Assembly: GCF_028737205.1 (NCBI RefSeq)
Contig: NZ_JAQZAL010000001.1
Span: forward strand, 310,001 to 374,000
Direction of reading: 5' to 3'
Length of the DNA: 64,000 nucleotides
Source: Actinomycetospora lutea
GTDB lineage: Bacteria > Actinomycetota > Actinomycetes > Mycobacteriales > Pseudonocardiaceae
Positions 24,816 through 32,918 of the stretch are shown in pieces. Position numbers and translations under genes: made by a program. Within the stretch, counting starts at the first letter, position 1, and every line of letters starts with the position of its first letter. The notes under the pieces were generated by a model. It had not been told where the DNA came from, searched no databases, and worked only from the letters and a program-made list of their open reading frames with translations.

Positions 24816-26108
24816 ATGACCGATCGTGGCACCCAGGACGCCATCGGCGGCCAGCAGACGCGCCGGCGCTGGAGCATCGTCGGCCCGGGCATCGTGGTCG
24901 CGGCGACCGGCGTGGGCGCCGGCGACCTCGTCGCGACGCTCGTCGCCGGCGCCGAGTACGGCTACACGCTGCTGTGGGCGGTGGTGCTCGGCGTGGTCGT
25001 CAAGATCGCGCTGGCCGAGGCCACGGGACGCTGGCACCTCGCGACCGGCTCGACGATCTTCGCGGGCTGGCGCTCGCTCGGCCCGTGGACGACGGTCTAC
25101 TTCGTCGTGTACGTGGTGATCTGGGGCTTCGTGTACGGCGCGACGGCGATGACGTCCTCGGCGCTGCCGCTCGCCGCGATGTTCGGCGGGTCGATCCCGG
25201 CGTGGGGCATCCCGTGCGGCCTGGTCGGGCTGGTGCTCGTGTGGTTCGGCTCCTACCCCGTCTTCGAGAAGATCATGACGGTGCTGGTCGGCGTCATGTT
25301 CGTCGTCGTGGTGGGGCTGGCGATCCTCGTGCTGCCCGACGTCCCGGCGATGCTCGCAGGCCTGCTGCCGACCCTGCCGCAGGGCTCGGGCATCTACACG
25401 CTCGGGCTGGTCGGGGGCGTCGGCGGCACGGTGACGATGGCGGCGTACGGCTACTGGGTGAACGCCAAGGGCTGGCGGGACAGCTCGTGGATCAAGGTGA
25501 TGCGCCTGGACAACCGCGTCGCCTACATCACCACCGGCATCTTCGTCGCGGCCATGCTCGTGGTCGGCGCGGAGCTGCTGTACACCGCGAACATCGCGCT
25601 GGTCGAGAGCGACCGCGGCCTGCTCGACCTCGACGCGATCCTCGAGCAGCGCTTCGGCCCGGTGATCGCGACGCTGTTCCTCATCGGGTTCTTCGCGACG
25701 TCGTTCTCGTCGCTGCTCGGGGTCTGGCAGGGCGTGAGCCTGCTGGTCACCGACTTCGTGCGGACCCGCCGCGAGGCCGTCGCCCGCACGCCCGACCAGC
25801 TCGCCGCCGCGGGCCAGCTCACCGACGACGCCGAGCGCAGCACCCCGTTCCGGCTGTACCTGCTGTGGCTGACGTTCCCGCCGATGGTGCTGCTGTTCCT
25901 CGGCCGGCCGTTCGCGCTGGTCGTGGCCTACGGCGCGCTCGGGGCGTTCTTCATGCCGTTCCTGGCGATCACGCTGCTCTGGCTGCTCAACAGCAGCCGC
26001 ACGCCGCGCGAGTGGCGCAACGGGTGGCTCTCGACGACCCTGCTGATCGGTGCCGGGGTCCTGTTCCTCGTCCTCTGCGCGACCGAGCTGATGGACACGT
26101 TCGGCTGA
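24816..26108 (+). CDS. NRAMP-related membrane transporter lacking canonical metal-site motifs
   Basis: A 430-residue protein with 11-12 membrane helices of the LeuT/NRAMP fold. In true NRAMP proteins helix 1 has DPGN and helix 6 has MPH; here the helix-1 loop reads TGVGAGDLVATL and helix 6 reads MAAYGYWVNAKGW, so the Asp/Asn and Met metal ligands are missing. It belongs to the divergent NRAMP-like branch seen in actinobacteria, whose substrate is not known to me. Gene starts 10 nt after the MBL gene and may be cotranscribed. It ends just before a 40-bp palindromic repeat. Confidence 0.78.
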   Translation: MTDRGTQDAIGGQQTRRRWSIVGPGIVVAATGVGAGDLVATLVAGAEYGYTLLWAVVLGVVVKIALAEATGRWHLATGSTIFAGWRSLGPWTTVYFVVYVVIWGFVYGATAMTSSALPLAAMFGGSIPAWGIPCGLVGLVLVWFGSYPVFEKIMTVLVGVMFVVVVGLAILVLPDVPAMLAGLLPTLPQGSGIYTLGLVGGVGGTVTMAAYGYWVNAKGWRDSSWIKVMRLDNRVAYITTGIFVAAMLVVGAELLYTANIALVESDRGLLDLDAILEQRFGPVIATLFLIGFFATSFSSLLGVWQGVSLLVTDFVRTRREAVARTPDQLAAAGQLTDDAERSTPFRLYLLWLTFPPMVLLFLGRPFALVVAYGALGAFFMPFLAITLLWLLNSSRTPREWRNGWLSTTLLIGAGVLFLVLCATELMDTFG

Positions 26109-26113
26109 GCACG

Positions 26114-26153
26114 TGAGCGAACTTCGGGGCCATAGCCCCGAACTTCGCTCACA
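26114..26153. repeat. 40-bp intergenic palindrome, copy 1 (bidirectional terminator-like)
   Basis: Arm GTGAGCGAACTTCGGGGC at 26114-26131 and its inverted copy at 26136-26153 around CATA; one mismatch at position 10 of the arm. Lies between convergent genes. Copy 2 at 31920-31959 has the same arms. Confidence 0.8.
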
Positions 26154-26157
26154 GGGG

Positions 26158-27096
26158 TCAGAAGGTGAGGACCAGGCGGCCGCGGACGCCGCCGGCCTCG
26201 AGGCGGCGGTGGGCCTCCGGGGCCTTCTCGGCCGGGATGGTGTCGGCGACGCGCGGGGTCAGCACGCCCTCCTCGGCCTGGCGGCGCAGCGTGTCGAGGG
26301 CGGCGTGGTCGGTCGCGACGTCGCGCACGAGCACCGGGTGCCAGGTGATCCCGCGCTCGTCGGCACCCCGGTGTCCCCGGACCGTCGCGATCCTCCCGCC
26401 GTCGCAGACGGCGTCGAGCAGCGCGTCGCCCTGCAGCGACCCGTCGACCAGGGCGTCGACGCCGCCGGGCTGGCTCTCGCGGATGCGGGCGGCGACGTCG
26501 TCACCCCGGCGCACGACGACGTCGGCCCCGAGCGATGCCACCAGCTCCTCGTCGGCCTCCGACGCGTCGGCGACGACGGTGAGCCGGTCGGCCTTCGCGA
26601 GCTGCACGACGTAGCCGCCGAGCGCTCCGGCCGCGCCCGTCACCGCCAGGGTCTGCCCGGGCCGCAGCGCCAGGGTGTCCAGGGCGAGGCGCGCGGTGAG
26701 CGCGTTCATCGGCAGCGTGGCGGCCTCGACCACCGAGGCCCCCGACGGCGCGCGCACGACCGACCCGGCCGGCACGACGACGTGCTCGGCGTAGGCGCCG
26801 TGGCTGCCGTCGGGGACGACGATCGCCATCGCGGCGTCGCCGACGTGCAGCTCGGTGTCGGTGCCCTCGCCGATCTCGTCGACCTCGCCCGCGGCGTCCA
26901 TGCCCGGCACGTAGGGCGGCGGGTCCTTGCGCTGGCGCTCGGCGCGGGAGCCGTCGCGGGCGAGGGTGTCGGTCGGGTTCACCGCCGCCGCCCGCACCCG
27001 GAGGCGGACCTCGCCGGGCCCGGCGTGGGGCTCGGGCAGCTCGACGACCTCGAGGGCGTCCGGCCCTCCGTACTGGTTCACTCCGATGGCGCGCAC
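26158..27096 (-). CDS. zinc-independent quinone oxidoreductase-like protein (MDR superfamily)
   Basis: A 312-residue NADP-dependent medium-chain dehydrogenase/reductase. The GroES-like N-terminal domain (AVNPTDTLARDG, PPYVPGMDAAGEV) has no zinc-ligand cysteines. The Rossmann domain shows TGAAGALGGYVVQLAKA, matching the A-x-x-G-x-x-G/A pattern of QOR-type enzymes that use NADPH. It probably reduces quinones or enones. The GTG start at 27096 faces the second alkylguanine repair gene across a 35-bp region that contains a CTACCC-N4-GGGTAG inverted repeat. Confidence 0.82.
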   Translation of the reverse strand: MRAIGVNQYGGPDALEVVELPEPHAGPGEVRLRVRAAAVNPTDTLARDGSRAERQRKDPPPYVPGMDAAGEVDEIGEGTDTELHVGDAAMAIVVPDGSHGAYAEHVVVPAGSVVRAPSGASVVEAATLPMNALTARLALDTLALRPGQTLAVTGAAGALGGYVVQLAKADRLTVVADASEADEELVASLGADVVVRRGDDVAARIRESQPGGVDALVDGSLQGDALLDAVCDGGRIATVRGHRGADERGITWHPVLVRDVATDHAALDTLRRQAEEGVLTPRVADTIPAEKAPEAHRRLEAGGVRGRLVLTF

Positions 27097-27105
27097 GTGT
27101 GCTGC

Positions 27106-27121
27106 CTACCCGGTGGGGTAG
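27106..27121. promoter_or_regulatory. small palindrome in divergent promoter region
   Basis: CTACCC-GGTG-GGGTAG, a perfect 6-bp inverted repeat in the 35 bp between the divergent quinone oxidoreductase-like and second repair genes. Possible operator; the binding protein is unknown. Confidence 0.35.
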
Positions 27122-27131
27122 ACCGGGACGC

Positions 27132-27623
27132 GTGCGCTGCTTCCGCGTCGTCGACAGCCCCATCGGCGCGCTCACCCTGACCTGGGACACCGGCCTCGAC
27201 GCCGTCGCCGGCCTGCACGTCCACGACCAGCGGGAGCGCGGCCCCGACTCCGCCTTCGGCGAGCCCGACGAGGGCAGGTGCGCCGGGCTCGCCGACCTCG
27301 CCGGCGAGCTCGACGAGTACTTCGCCGGCCGGCGGCGGCGTTTCGGGGTGCCCGTCGACCCGCCCGGCACGCCGTTCTCGCGGGCCGTCTGGGCGGCGCT
27401 GACCGAGGTGCCCTACGGCGAGGTGACGACGTACGGGGCGCTGGCGGCGGCGGTCGGGCGACCCCGCGCGGCCCAGGCCGTCGGGACCGCGAATGCACGC
27501 AATCCGGTCAGCCTGCTCGTTCCGTGTCACCGGGTGGTCAATGCCGCCGGACGTCCCTCGGGAGGGGGACCCGGCATCGCGCGCAAGCGATTGCTGTTGG
27601 CGCTGGAGCGGTCGAGCCCTTGA
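27132..27623 (+). CDS. methylated-DNA--[protein]-cysteine S-methyltransferase (second of two)
   Basis: A 163-residue paralogue of the 2022-2516 product. The acceptor is C132 in LLVPCHRVVN, preceded by VPYGEVTTYGALAAAVGRPRAAQAVGTANARNP. Only the catalytic domain and short N-terminal domain are present, without an Ada part. The GTG at 27132 gives the N terminus MRCFRVVDSPIGALTL, matching the family; an upstream GTG at 27099 would almost touch the divergent start. The two copies differ widely in their N-terminal domains, so this is not a recent duplication. Confidence 0.85.
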   Translation: MRCFRVVDSPIGALTLTWDTGLDAVAGLHVHDQRERGPDSAFGEPDEGRCAGLADLAGELDEYFAGRRRRFGVPVDPPGTPFSRAVWAALTEVPYGEVTTYGALAAAVGRPRAAQAVGTANARNPVSLLVPCHRVVNAAGRPSGGGPGIARKRLLLALERSSP

Positions 27624-27676
27624 CCCCGGGGGCCGCGAGAGTATGTTCAGGGGTGTCGCTGTGGTGCCGATCACAC

Positions 27677-27906
27677 GAGCTGAGGGCTGATCCGCACCGC
27701 GCACGCGCCCGAGCTGACCGACCGGATCGAGGTGATGGATTGGACGCAGGGAACACCCCGCACCGCATCACAAGGACCCGGTCGACCCGGCGCCGCACCG
27801 CGCACGGGAGCTGATCCACACCAGACTCCACGCCGCTGAGCGCAGACAAGCGGTCGGTGGGACGACCGGGACCGTGCGGGTCCCGAGCTGACACTTCCTC
27901 CCAGAT
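27677..27906 (+). ncRNA. structured gene-free region, candidate small RNA
   Basis: The 336 bp between 27623 and 27960 have no convincing ORF but have obvious order: GAGCTGA occurs at 27677, 27711, 27808 and 27885; GCACCGCGCAC occurs at 27694-27704 and 27795-27805, each shortly before a GAGCTGA. Nested stems pair 27719-27725 (CGACCGG) with 27778-27784 and 27732-27737 (GTGATG) with 27766-27771; a third stem GGGACC-gtgcg-GGTCCC is at 27868-27884. A very strong terminator hairpin follows. I match it to no known RNA family; strand is inferred from the hairpin at the 3' side. Confidence 0.35.
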
Positions 27907-27944
27907 CACGAACCGGCGTCCCGATCACGGGGCGCCGGTTCGTG
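27907..27944. terminator. strong hairpin terminator
   Basis: Perfect 12-bp stem CACGAACCGGCG / CGCCGGTTCGTG (27907-27918, 27933-27944), continued by an inner CCCG-atca-CGGG stem. It lies 16 nt beyond the stop of the leftward SDR gene and after the candidate small RNA, so it may serve both. Confidence 0.8.
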
Positions 27945-27959
27945 CATGTGAGGGGCTTG

Positions 27960-28763
27960 TCAGTAGTGCACGACCCCGCGCTCGCCGCCCGCGGCCGCGA
28001 CGGCGCCGCCGGTGACCGCGACCGCCCGGGGCGAGGCGAGGAACACGACGACGTCGGCCACCTCGTCCGCGGTCATGATCCGTCGCAGGCTGGTGCCCTG
28101 CGCGAGCTCCGCGCGGACCTCGGCCTCCGGGAGCCCGGTCGCGGCCATCCGGTCGGCGATCATCCCCGCCGTCCGCTCGGTCTCGGTGTAGCCCGGGTGC
28201 ACGACGACGACGCCGACGCCGTGCGGCCCGAGCTCGTCGGCGAGGTTGGCGGTCAGCGCCGCGACCCCCACGTTGCGGATCGTCCCCGCGATCGACCCCG
28301 TGCGGCGCGCGTTGAGCCCCGAGACGTTGACGATCCGGCCCCAGCCCTGCGCGGTCATGTGCGGTGCCACGGCCCGCGCGGTGCGCAGGTAGCCCAGCAC
28401 CTTGGTGTCGACCTCGGCGAGCACGGCGTCGTCGGTGAGCTCGGCCAGCGGTGGGATCGGCGCACCGCCGGCCGGCCGCGCGGCGGCGTTGACCAGCACG
28501 TCCACCCCATCGAGCTCGTCGACCACCCGCGCGACCATCGCGCGCACCGACGCGTCGTCGGTGGTGTCGGCGACGATCGGCACCACGCGCCACGCCGGGC
28601 CGGCCGCCCGCACCCGGCCCGCCGCGATCTCCAGCGCGTCGGCGTCGCGGGCCACCAGGACGACGTGCGCGCCCTCGGTCGCGAGCTCCCGCGCGCACGA
28701 CAGGCCGATCCCGCGCGAGGCGCCCGTGACGATCGCGACCCGGCCGCCGAGTCCCAGCTCCAC
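27960..28763 (-). CDS. SDR-family protein lacking the catalytic Tyr-x-x-x-Lys
   Basis: A 267-residue short-chain dehydrogenase/reductase. The cofactor motif TGASRGIG (13-20) is intact. The NNAG motif is changed to VNAAA, and the active site after S148 (IVNVSGLNARRTGSIAGTIRNVGVAALT) has no Tyr-x-x-x-Lys; the expected Tyr position is Thr161 and the Lys position Val165. The following TANLADELGPHGVGVVVVHPG is well conserved, so the gene is not decaying. It may bind nucleotide or use a different mechanism. GTG at 28763 starts 2 nt after the hydroxyacyl-CoA dehydrogenase stop. Confidence 0.8.
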   Translation of the reverse strand: MELGLGGRVAIVTGASRGIGLSCARELATEGAHVVLVARDADALEIAAGRVRAAGPAWRVVPIVADTTDDASVRAMVARVVDELDGVDVLVNAAARPAGGAPIPPLAELTDDAVLAEVDTKVLGYLRTARAVAPHMTAQGWGRIVNVSGLNARRTGSIAGTIRNVGVAALTANLADELGPHGVGVVVVHPGYTETERTAGMIADRMAATGLPEAEVRAELAQGTSLRRIMTADEVADVVVFLASPRAVAVTGGAVAAAGGERGVVHY

Positions 28764-28765
28764 GC

Positions 28766-29617
28766 TCAGCTCCAGTCGTAGAAGCCGCGCCCGGACTTCT
28801 GCCCGAGCTCGCCGCGCTCCACCTTGTCGCGCAGCAGCTGGGGCGGGGTGAAGCGCGGACCCAGCTCGCGGGTGAGGTGCTCGGCGATGGCGAGGCGCAC
28901 GTCCAGCCCGACCACGTCGGTGAGGCGCAGCGGGCCCATCGGCCAGCGGTAGCCCAGTTGCATGCCCGTGTCGATGTCCTCCGGGCTCGCCACGCCCTCC
29001 TCGACCATGCGGATGGCCTCGAGGCCGACGGTGAGGCCGAGCCGCGAGGTCGCGAAGCCGGGGGCGTCGTTGACGACGATCGCGGTCTTGCCCAGCGCCT
29101 CGACCCACTCGCGGGTCGCCGTCGTCGTGGCCTCCGAGGTGCCCGGGTGCACCACCAGCTCGACGAGCTTCTGCGCCGGCACCGGGTTGAAGAAGTGCAT
29201 CCCGATGACGCGGTCGCCGGGCAGGTCGGCGGCGATCGCCCCGATCGACAGCGACGACGTGTTCGACGCGAGCACCGCCTCCGGGCAGGCGCGCGCGGCC
29301 CCGCCGAGCACCGTCTGCTTGATGTCGACGCGCTCGGGCACGGCCTCCACGACCAGCGCGGTGTCGCCGGGCAGCTCGTCGACGGCGGTGGACATCGTCA
29401 GGCGTTCGAGCAGGTCGTCGCGGCCCACGCCCTCGGGGAGCTTGCCGCGCCGGGCGGCGCCGTCGAGGCTCGCCTCCACCGCCTGTCGCGACGCGTCCAC
29501 GCGGGCCGCGTCCGCCTCCACCAGCACCACGGGGGAGCCGGCGGCGAGCAGGACGTGGGCGATCCCGGCGCCCATCGTCCCGCCGCCGATGACGGCGGTC
29601 GTCGGGCGTGCATCCAT
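28766..29617 (-). CDS. 3-hydroxyacyl-CoA (3-hydroxybutyryl-CoA) dehydrogenase
   Basis: A 283-residue enzyme oxidising (3S)-hydroxyacyl-CoA with NAD+. The N-terminal Rossmann motif VIGGGTMGAGIA (9-20) and the active-site segments ASNTSSLSIGAIA, GMHFFNPVPAQKLVELV (catalytic His) and NDAPGFATSRLG are all present; the C-terminal domain carries GYRWPMGPLRLTDVVGLD. Length and layout are those of the short PaaH/HbdA type rather than the fused FadB. ATG at 29617 has AGGAGG upstream. The SDR follows almost without gap, implying a joint acyl-CoA pathway. Confidence 0.88.
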   Translation of the reverse strand: MDARPTTAVIGGGTMGAGIAHVLLAAGSPVVLVEADAARVDASRQAVEASLDGAARRGKLPEGVGRDDLLERLTMSTAVDELPGDTALVVEAVPERVDIKQTVLGGAARACPEAVLASNTSSLSIGAIAADLPGDRVIGMHFFNPVPAQKLVELVVHPGTSEATTTATREWVEALGKTAIVVNDAPGFATSRLGLTVGLEAIRMVEEGVASPEDIDTGMQLGYRWPMGPLRLTDVVGLDVRLAIAEHLTRELGPRFTPPQLLRDKVERGELGQKSGRGFYDWS

Positions 29618-29653
29618 GCGGGGTGACCTCCTGGTCGATCGGGGCAGCCCGTG

Positions 29654-30586
29654 TCATAGCACGGCGGGGCCCCGCAGCGCCGCCGTGACGTGGTCGGGCA
29701 CGAGGACCGCGTACCGGGCCACGTCGGCGGCGAAGCGGTTGGTCAGCGCGTCCGGCTCGGCGCCGGTGTAGGCCGCGAGCTCGCGCTCGACGCGGGGGAG
29801 CGGGCGCGCGATCGTCCCCGCGAACACCGGGGGGACGATCGCCGCCGGCACCAGCGACGGGCCGATCCCCGCGGCGGTGAGCAGCGGGGCGACCGCGGTC
29901 TGCTCGGTGCGCACGGCGACCTGGGGCCGGTAGCCCGCCTGCTCGCACGCGTCGAGCAGGACGTCGGCCAGCGCGTGGTCCGGGGCGTACTGCACCCAGG
30001 GGACGTGCTCGAGGCGGCGCAGCGCGATCTCCCCGCCGGCGGGCGCCATCACGTCGTCGGCGCCGAGGTTGGGCGGCAGCAGCACGACCATCTCCTCGTG
30101 GCCGAGGGAGCGCAGGCGTCCGCGCCACTGCGGCGGCACGGGGCCGACGCCGATGTCGGCCTGACCCTCCCGGACCGCGGCGGCGAGGGTGTCGCCGTGC
30201 CGGTGCTCGAAGAGGCGCACGGTGACGTCGGGGTTCTCCGCGCGCCACCGCCGCAGCACGCCCGGCAGCAGGCCCAGGCTCACGGAGTAGACGCAGGCGA
30301 TGCGCAGCTCGCCGCCCTCGGAGCCGGTGACCTGGCGGGCGGCGGCGCTGCCGCGCTCCGCGGCCGTCACGGCGGCGCGGGCGTGGGGGAGCAGGGCCCG
30401 CCCGGTCGGGGTGAGAGCCACCGCACGCGGCAGGCGGCTGAACAGTGAGCCGCCCAACTCCTTCTCGAGCGCCGCGATCTGCTGCGACAGGCCGGGCTGG
30501 CTGACGAACAGCCGGTCAGCGGCCCGCGTGAACGAGCCCTCGTCGACGACGGCGACGAAGGACTCGAGCTGGCGCAGGGTCGGCAT
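29654..30586 (-). CDS. LysR-family transcriptional regulator
   Basis: A 310-residue LTTR. The N-terminal winged helix is LRQLESFVAVVDEGSFTRAADRLFVSQPGLSQQIAALEKELGG; the effector domain starts near 90 (GELRIACVYSVSLGLLPGVLRRW). Divergent from an MFS exporter gene with 65 bp between, the classical LTTR arrangement, so the exporter is the likely target. It also precedes the hydroxyacyl-CoA dehydrogenase/SDR genes on the same strand. Confidence 0.88.
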   Translation of the reverse strand: MPTLRQLESFVAVVDEGSFTRAADRLFVSQPGLSQQIAALEKELGGSLFSRLPRAVALTPTGRALLPHARAAVTAAERGSAAARQVTGSEGGELRIACVYSVSLGLLPGVLRRWRAENPDVTVRLFEHRHGDTLAAAVREGQADIGVGPVPPQWRGRLRSLGHEEMVVLLPPNLGADDVMAPAGGEIALRRLEHVPWVQYAPDHALADVLLDACEQAGYRPQVAVRTEQTAVAPLLTAAGIGPSLVPAAIVPPVFAGTIARPLPRVERELAAYTGAEPDALTNRFAADVARYAVLVPDHVTAALRGPAVL

Positions 30587-30590
30587 CAGA

Positions 30591-30630
30591 TCAGCTTATG
30601 CGATCTGTGGCTGAGCTTCTTCGACTTATG
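30591..30630. promoter_or_regulatory. candidate LysR binding region
   Basis: TCAGC (30591-30595) and GCTGA (30610-30614) form an inverted repeat with 14 nt between, and CTTATG is repeated at 30595-30600 and 30625-30630, in the divergent region of the LysR and MFS genes. This A/T-richer patch stands out from its surroundings. Confidence 0.4.
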
Positions 30631-30651
30631 ACGGCAGGTCGCTGACGGTGG

Positions 30652-31911
30652 ATGACGTCGGATGAAGACCAGTCGTCCACCCCCGAGGAGCTCCCCGTGC
30701 CTCTGGCCCTGCTCGCCCTCGCCCTGGGCACCTTCGGTATCGGCACCACCGAGTTCGTGATCATGGGCCTGCTGCCCGACGTCGCGGCCGCTCTCGGCGT
30801 GCCCGTGTCCGAAGCCGGCCACCTCGTGTCCGCCTACGCCGCCGGCGTCGTGGTCGGCGCGCCGCTGCTCGCCGGTGCCATGGTGAAACTGCCCCGCCGC
30901 ACCGTGCTCATGGCGCTGATGGCCGTCTTCGCGGTCGGCAACCTGCTCTCCGCGGTCGCGCCCGGGATCGGGTCGCTGATGGCCGTCCGCTTCCTGACCG
31001 GCCTGCCGCACGGCGCGTTCTTCGGCGCCGCGTCGGTGGCCGCCGCCGCCATGGTCGGCCGGGACCGCCGCGCCACCGCCGTCTCGCGCGTCTTCCTGGG
31101 CCTGACCATCGCCAACGTGGTCGGCGTCCCGCTCGGCACCCTGCTCGGCCAGGCGGCCGGGTGGCGCGCGACCTTCGCGGTGGTCGGCGTGATCGGCCTG
31201 GTGGCCGTGGCCGGCGTCGCCGCGTTCGTCCCCGCCGCCGCGCCCGCCGCCACCGGGAAGGGCGTGCTGCGCACCGAGGTCGCGACCCTGCGCCACCCGC
31301 AGGTCGTGCTCTCGCTGGCCGCCGTCGTGTTCGGCTTCGGCGCCATGTTCGCCTGCTACAGCTACGTGACGCCGATGCTCACCGAGGTGGGCGGCTTCTC
31401 CGCCACGACGGTCACCGTGCTGCTCGCCGTGGTCGGGCTCGGCATGACCGCGGGCTCGGTGCTCGGCGGGCGCGCCGCCGACCGGGCGCCGATGGCCACC
31501 CTCTACGTGTGCCTGCTGGCGCTGGCCGGCGTGCTGGTGAGCTTCGTGGTCACCGTGCACCACCCGGTGCTCGCGATCCTGTCGCTGTTCGGGGCGGGCA
31601 TGTTCTCGCTGGCCCTCGGCCCGGCGATCCAGACCCGCATCCTCGACCTCGTCGGCGACGCGCCCACGATGGCCTCGGCGGCGATCCAGTCGGCGTCGAA
31701 CATCGCCAACTCGCTGGGTGCCTGGCTCGGCGGGATGGTCATCGCCGCGGGCCTGGGCTACCTGGCCCCGACGATCGTCGGCGCGACCCTCGCCGTCGCC
31801 GGCCTCGCGGTGCTGATGCTCTCGGGCGGCCTCGAGGTCCGCGGCCGCCGCCGGACCGCCGCCGAAGCCCCGGAGCCCGCTGCGCCGGAACGCGCCCTGG
31901 CGGCGGCCTGA
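30652..31911 (+). CDS. MFS transporter, DHA1 family (AraJ/YdhP-like)
   Basis: A 419-residue, 12-helix transporter. The N-terminal ALALGTFGIGTTEFVIMGLLPDVAAALGVPVSEAGHLVSAYAAGVVVGAP is diagnostic for the arabinose-efflux/YdhP/ChrA-like DHA1 group, as is GLPHGAFFGAASVAAAAMV. It should export sugars, drugs or metabolites with proton antiport. Divergent LysR gene is the likely regulator. Ends 8 nt before a 40-bp palindromic repeat. Confidence 0.87.
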   Translation: MTSDEDQSSTPEELPVPLALLALALGTFGIGTTEFVIMGLLPDVAAALGVPVSEAGHLVSAYAAGVVVGAPLLAGAMVKLPRRTVLMALMAVFAVGNLLSAVAPGIGSLMAVRFLTGLPHGAFFGAASVAAAAMVGRDRRATAVSRVFLGLTIANVVGVPLGTLLGQAAGWRATFAVVGVIGLVAVAGVAAFVPAAAPAATGKGVLRTEVATLRHPQVVLSLAAVVFGFGAMFACYSYVTPMLTEVGGFSATTVTVLLAVVGLGMTAGSVLGGRAADRAPMATLYVCLLALAGVLVSFVVTVHHPVLAILSLFGAGMFSLALGPAIQTRILDLVGDAPTMASAAIQSASNIANSLGAWLGGMVIAAGLGYLAPTIVGATLAVAGLAVLMLSGGLEVRGRRRTAAEAPEPAAPERALAAA

Positions 31912-31919
31912 CGGCCTAC

Positions 31920-31959
31920 GTGAGCGAACTTCGGGGCTATAGCCCCGAAGTTCGCTCAC
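31920..31959. repeat. 40-bp intergenic palindrome, copy 2 (bidirectional terminator-like)
   Basis: Perfect palindrome: arm GTGAGCGAACTTCGGGGC at 31920-31937, centre TATA, inverted arm at 31942-31959. Same arms as the copy at 26114-26153; again between convergent genes (MFS and AEC). Confidence 0.85.
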
Positions 31960-31963
31960 ATGG

Positions 31964-32884
31964 CTAGAGCGCCACCAGCAGGAGCACGGGCACGCTCACG
32001 ATCGTCGTGAGGAGCGCGGCGTCGCGGGCCAGCGGCACCCCGGTCGCGAAGCGCACCGCGTAGCCGAAGACGTTCTGCGCCGTGGGCAGGGCCGCGCTCA
32101 CCACGACCGCGAGCAGCGCCGGGCCCGTGAGCCCGAACGCCGACCCGATCAGCCAGGCCAGGAACGGGTGCACGAGGTTCTTGAGCACGATCACCGCGCC
32201 CAGGCACACCGGGTCGTCGCGCCCGGGGCGCTGGGCGTGGGCCAGCGAGAGCCCGAACGCCAGCAGCATCGCCGGCACTGCGAGGTCGGCGAGCAGTTCG
32301 ACGGGCTCGAGCAGGCCCTCGGGCACGTGCACCCCGGCCACGTTGAGCAGCAGGCCCGCGAGCGTCGCGAGCAGCAGCGGGTTGCGCAGCGGCGCCAGCA
32401 GCGCCCCGCCCACCCCGGGGTCCTCGCCCCGGCGCCGGGCCGCGACGACGTCGAGCAGGGTCGTGTAGGCGGGCGTGAGCACCGCCAGCTGGAAGATCAG
32501 CGAGGGCGCGATCTCCGCGGCGCTGCCCAGCGCGTACGTGGCGATCGGGATGCCGAGGTTGCCGGCGTTGAGGTAGCCGCTGGCCATCGAGCCGACCACG
32601 GTCTCGCCGCGCGGGCGCCGCCGCACCATGCCGACCGGGATGTAGAGCAGGCACACGGCGATCGCCGCGAGCGCGGTGACGACGAGCCCGGTCGAGAGCA
32701 CCCGGGCCACGTCGGCGCGCAGGAGCGTGACGAACAGCAGCGCCGGGCTGGCCACGAAGAACGCGGTGCGCGAGAGCGTCTCGGTCGCCCCGTCGGGCAG
32801 CACGCCCAGGCGCCCCACGAGCACCCCGACGGCGACGACGACGCCGATCACGAGGAACCCCGTCAGCACGCCGCTCACCCGCAC
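31964..32884 (-). CDS. AEC-family (auxin efflux carrier-like) permease
   Basis: A 306-residue membrane protein with about ten helices. The family hallmark is a broken helix with Asn-Pro or Asn-Ala-Gly-Asn; here SGYLNAGNLGIPIATYALG and the symmetric second half VVVSAALPTAQNVFGYAVRF match bacterial AEC permeases such as malonate or malate carriers. Substrate unknown. GTG start at 32884 (another in-frame GTG at 32878). Divergent from an SDR gene with 49 bp between. Confidence 0.85.
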   Translation of the reverse strand: MRVSGVLTGFLVIGVVVAVGVLVGRLGVLPDGATETLSRTAFFVASPALLFVTLLRADVARVLSTGLVVTALAAIAVCLLYIPVGMVRRRPRGETVVGSMASGYLNAGNLGIPIATYALGSAAEIAPSLIFQLAVLTPAYTTLLDVVAARRRGEDPGVGGALLAPLRNPLLLATLAGLLLNVAGVHVPEGLLEPVELLADLAVPAMLLAFGLSLAHAQRPGRDDPVCLGAVIVLKNLVHPFLAWLIGSAFGLTGPALLAVVVSAALPTAQNVFGYAVRFATGVPLARDAALLTTIVSVPVLLLVAL

Positions 32885-32918
32885 ATCACCGCCCGAGCCT
32901 AGGGAGCCGACCGTGCCC

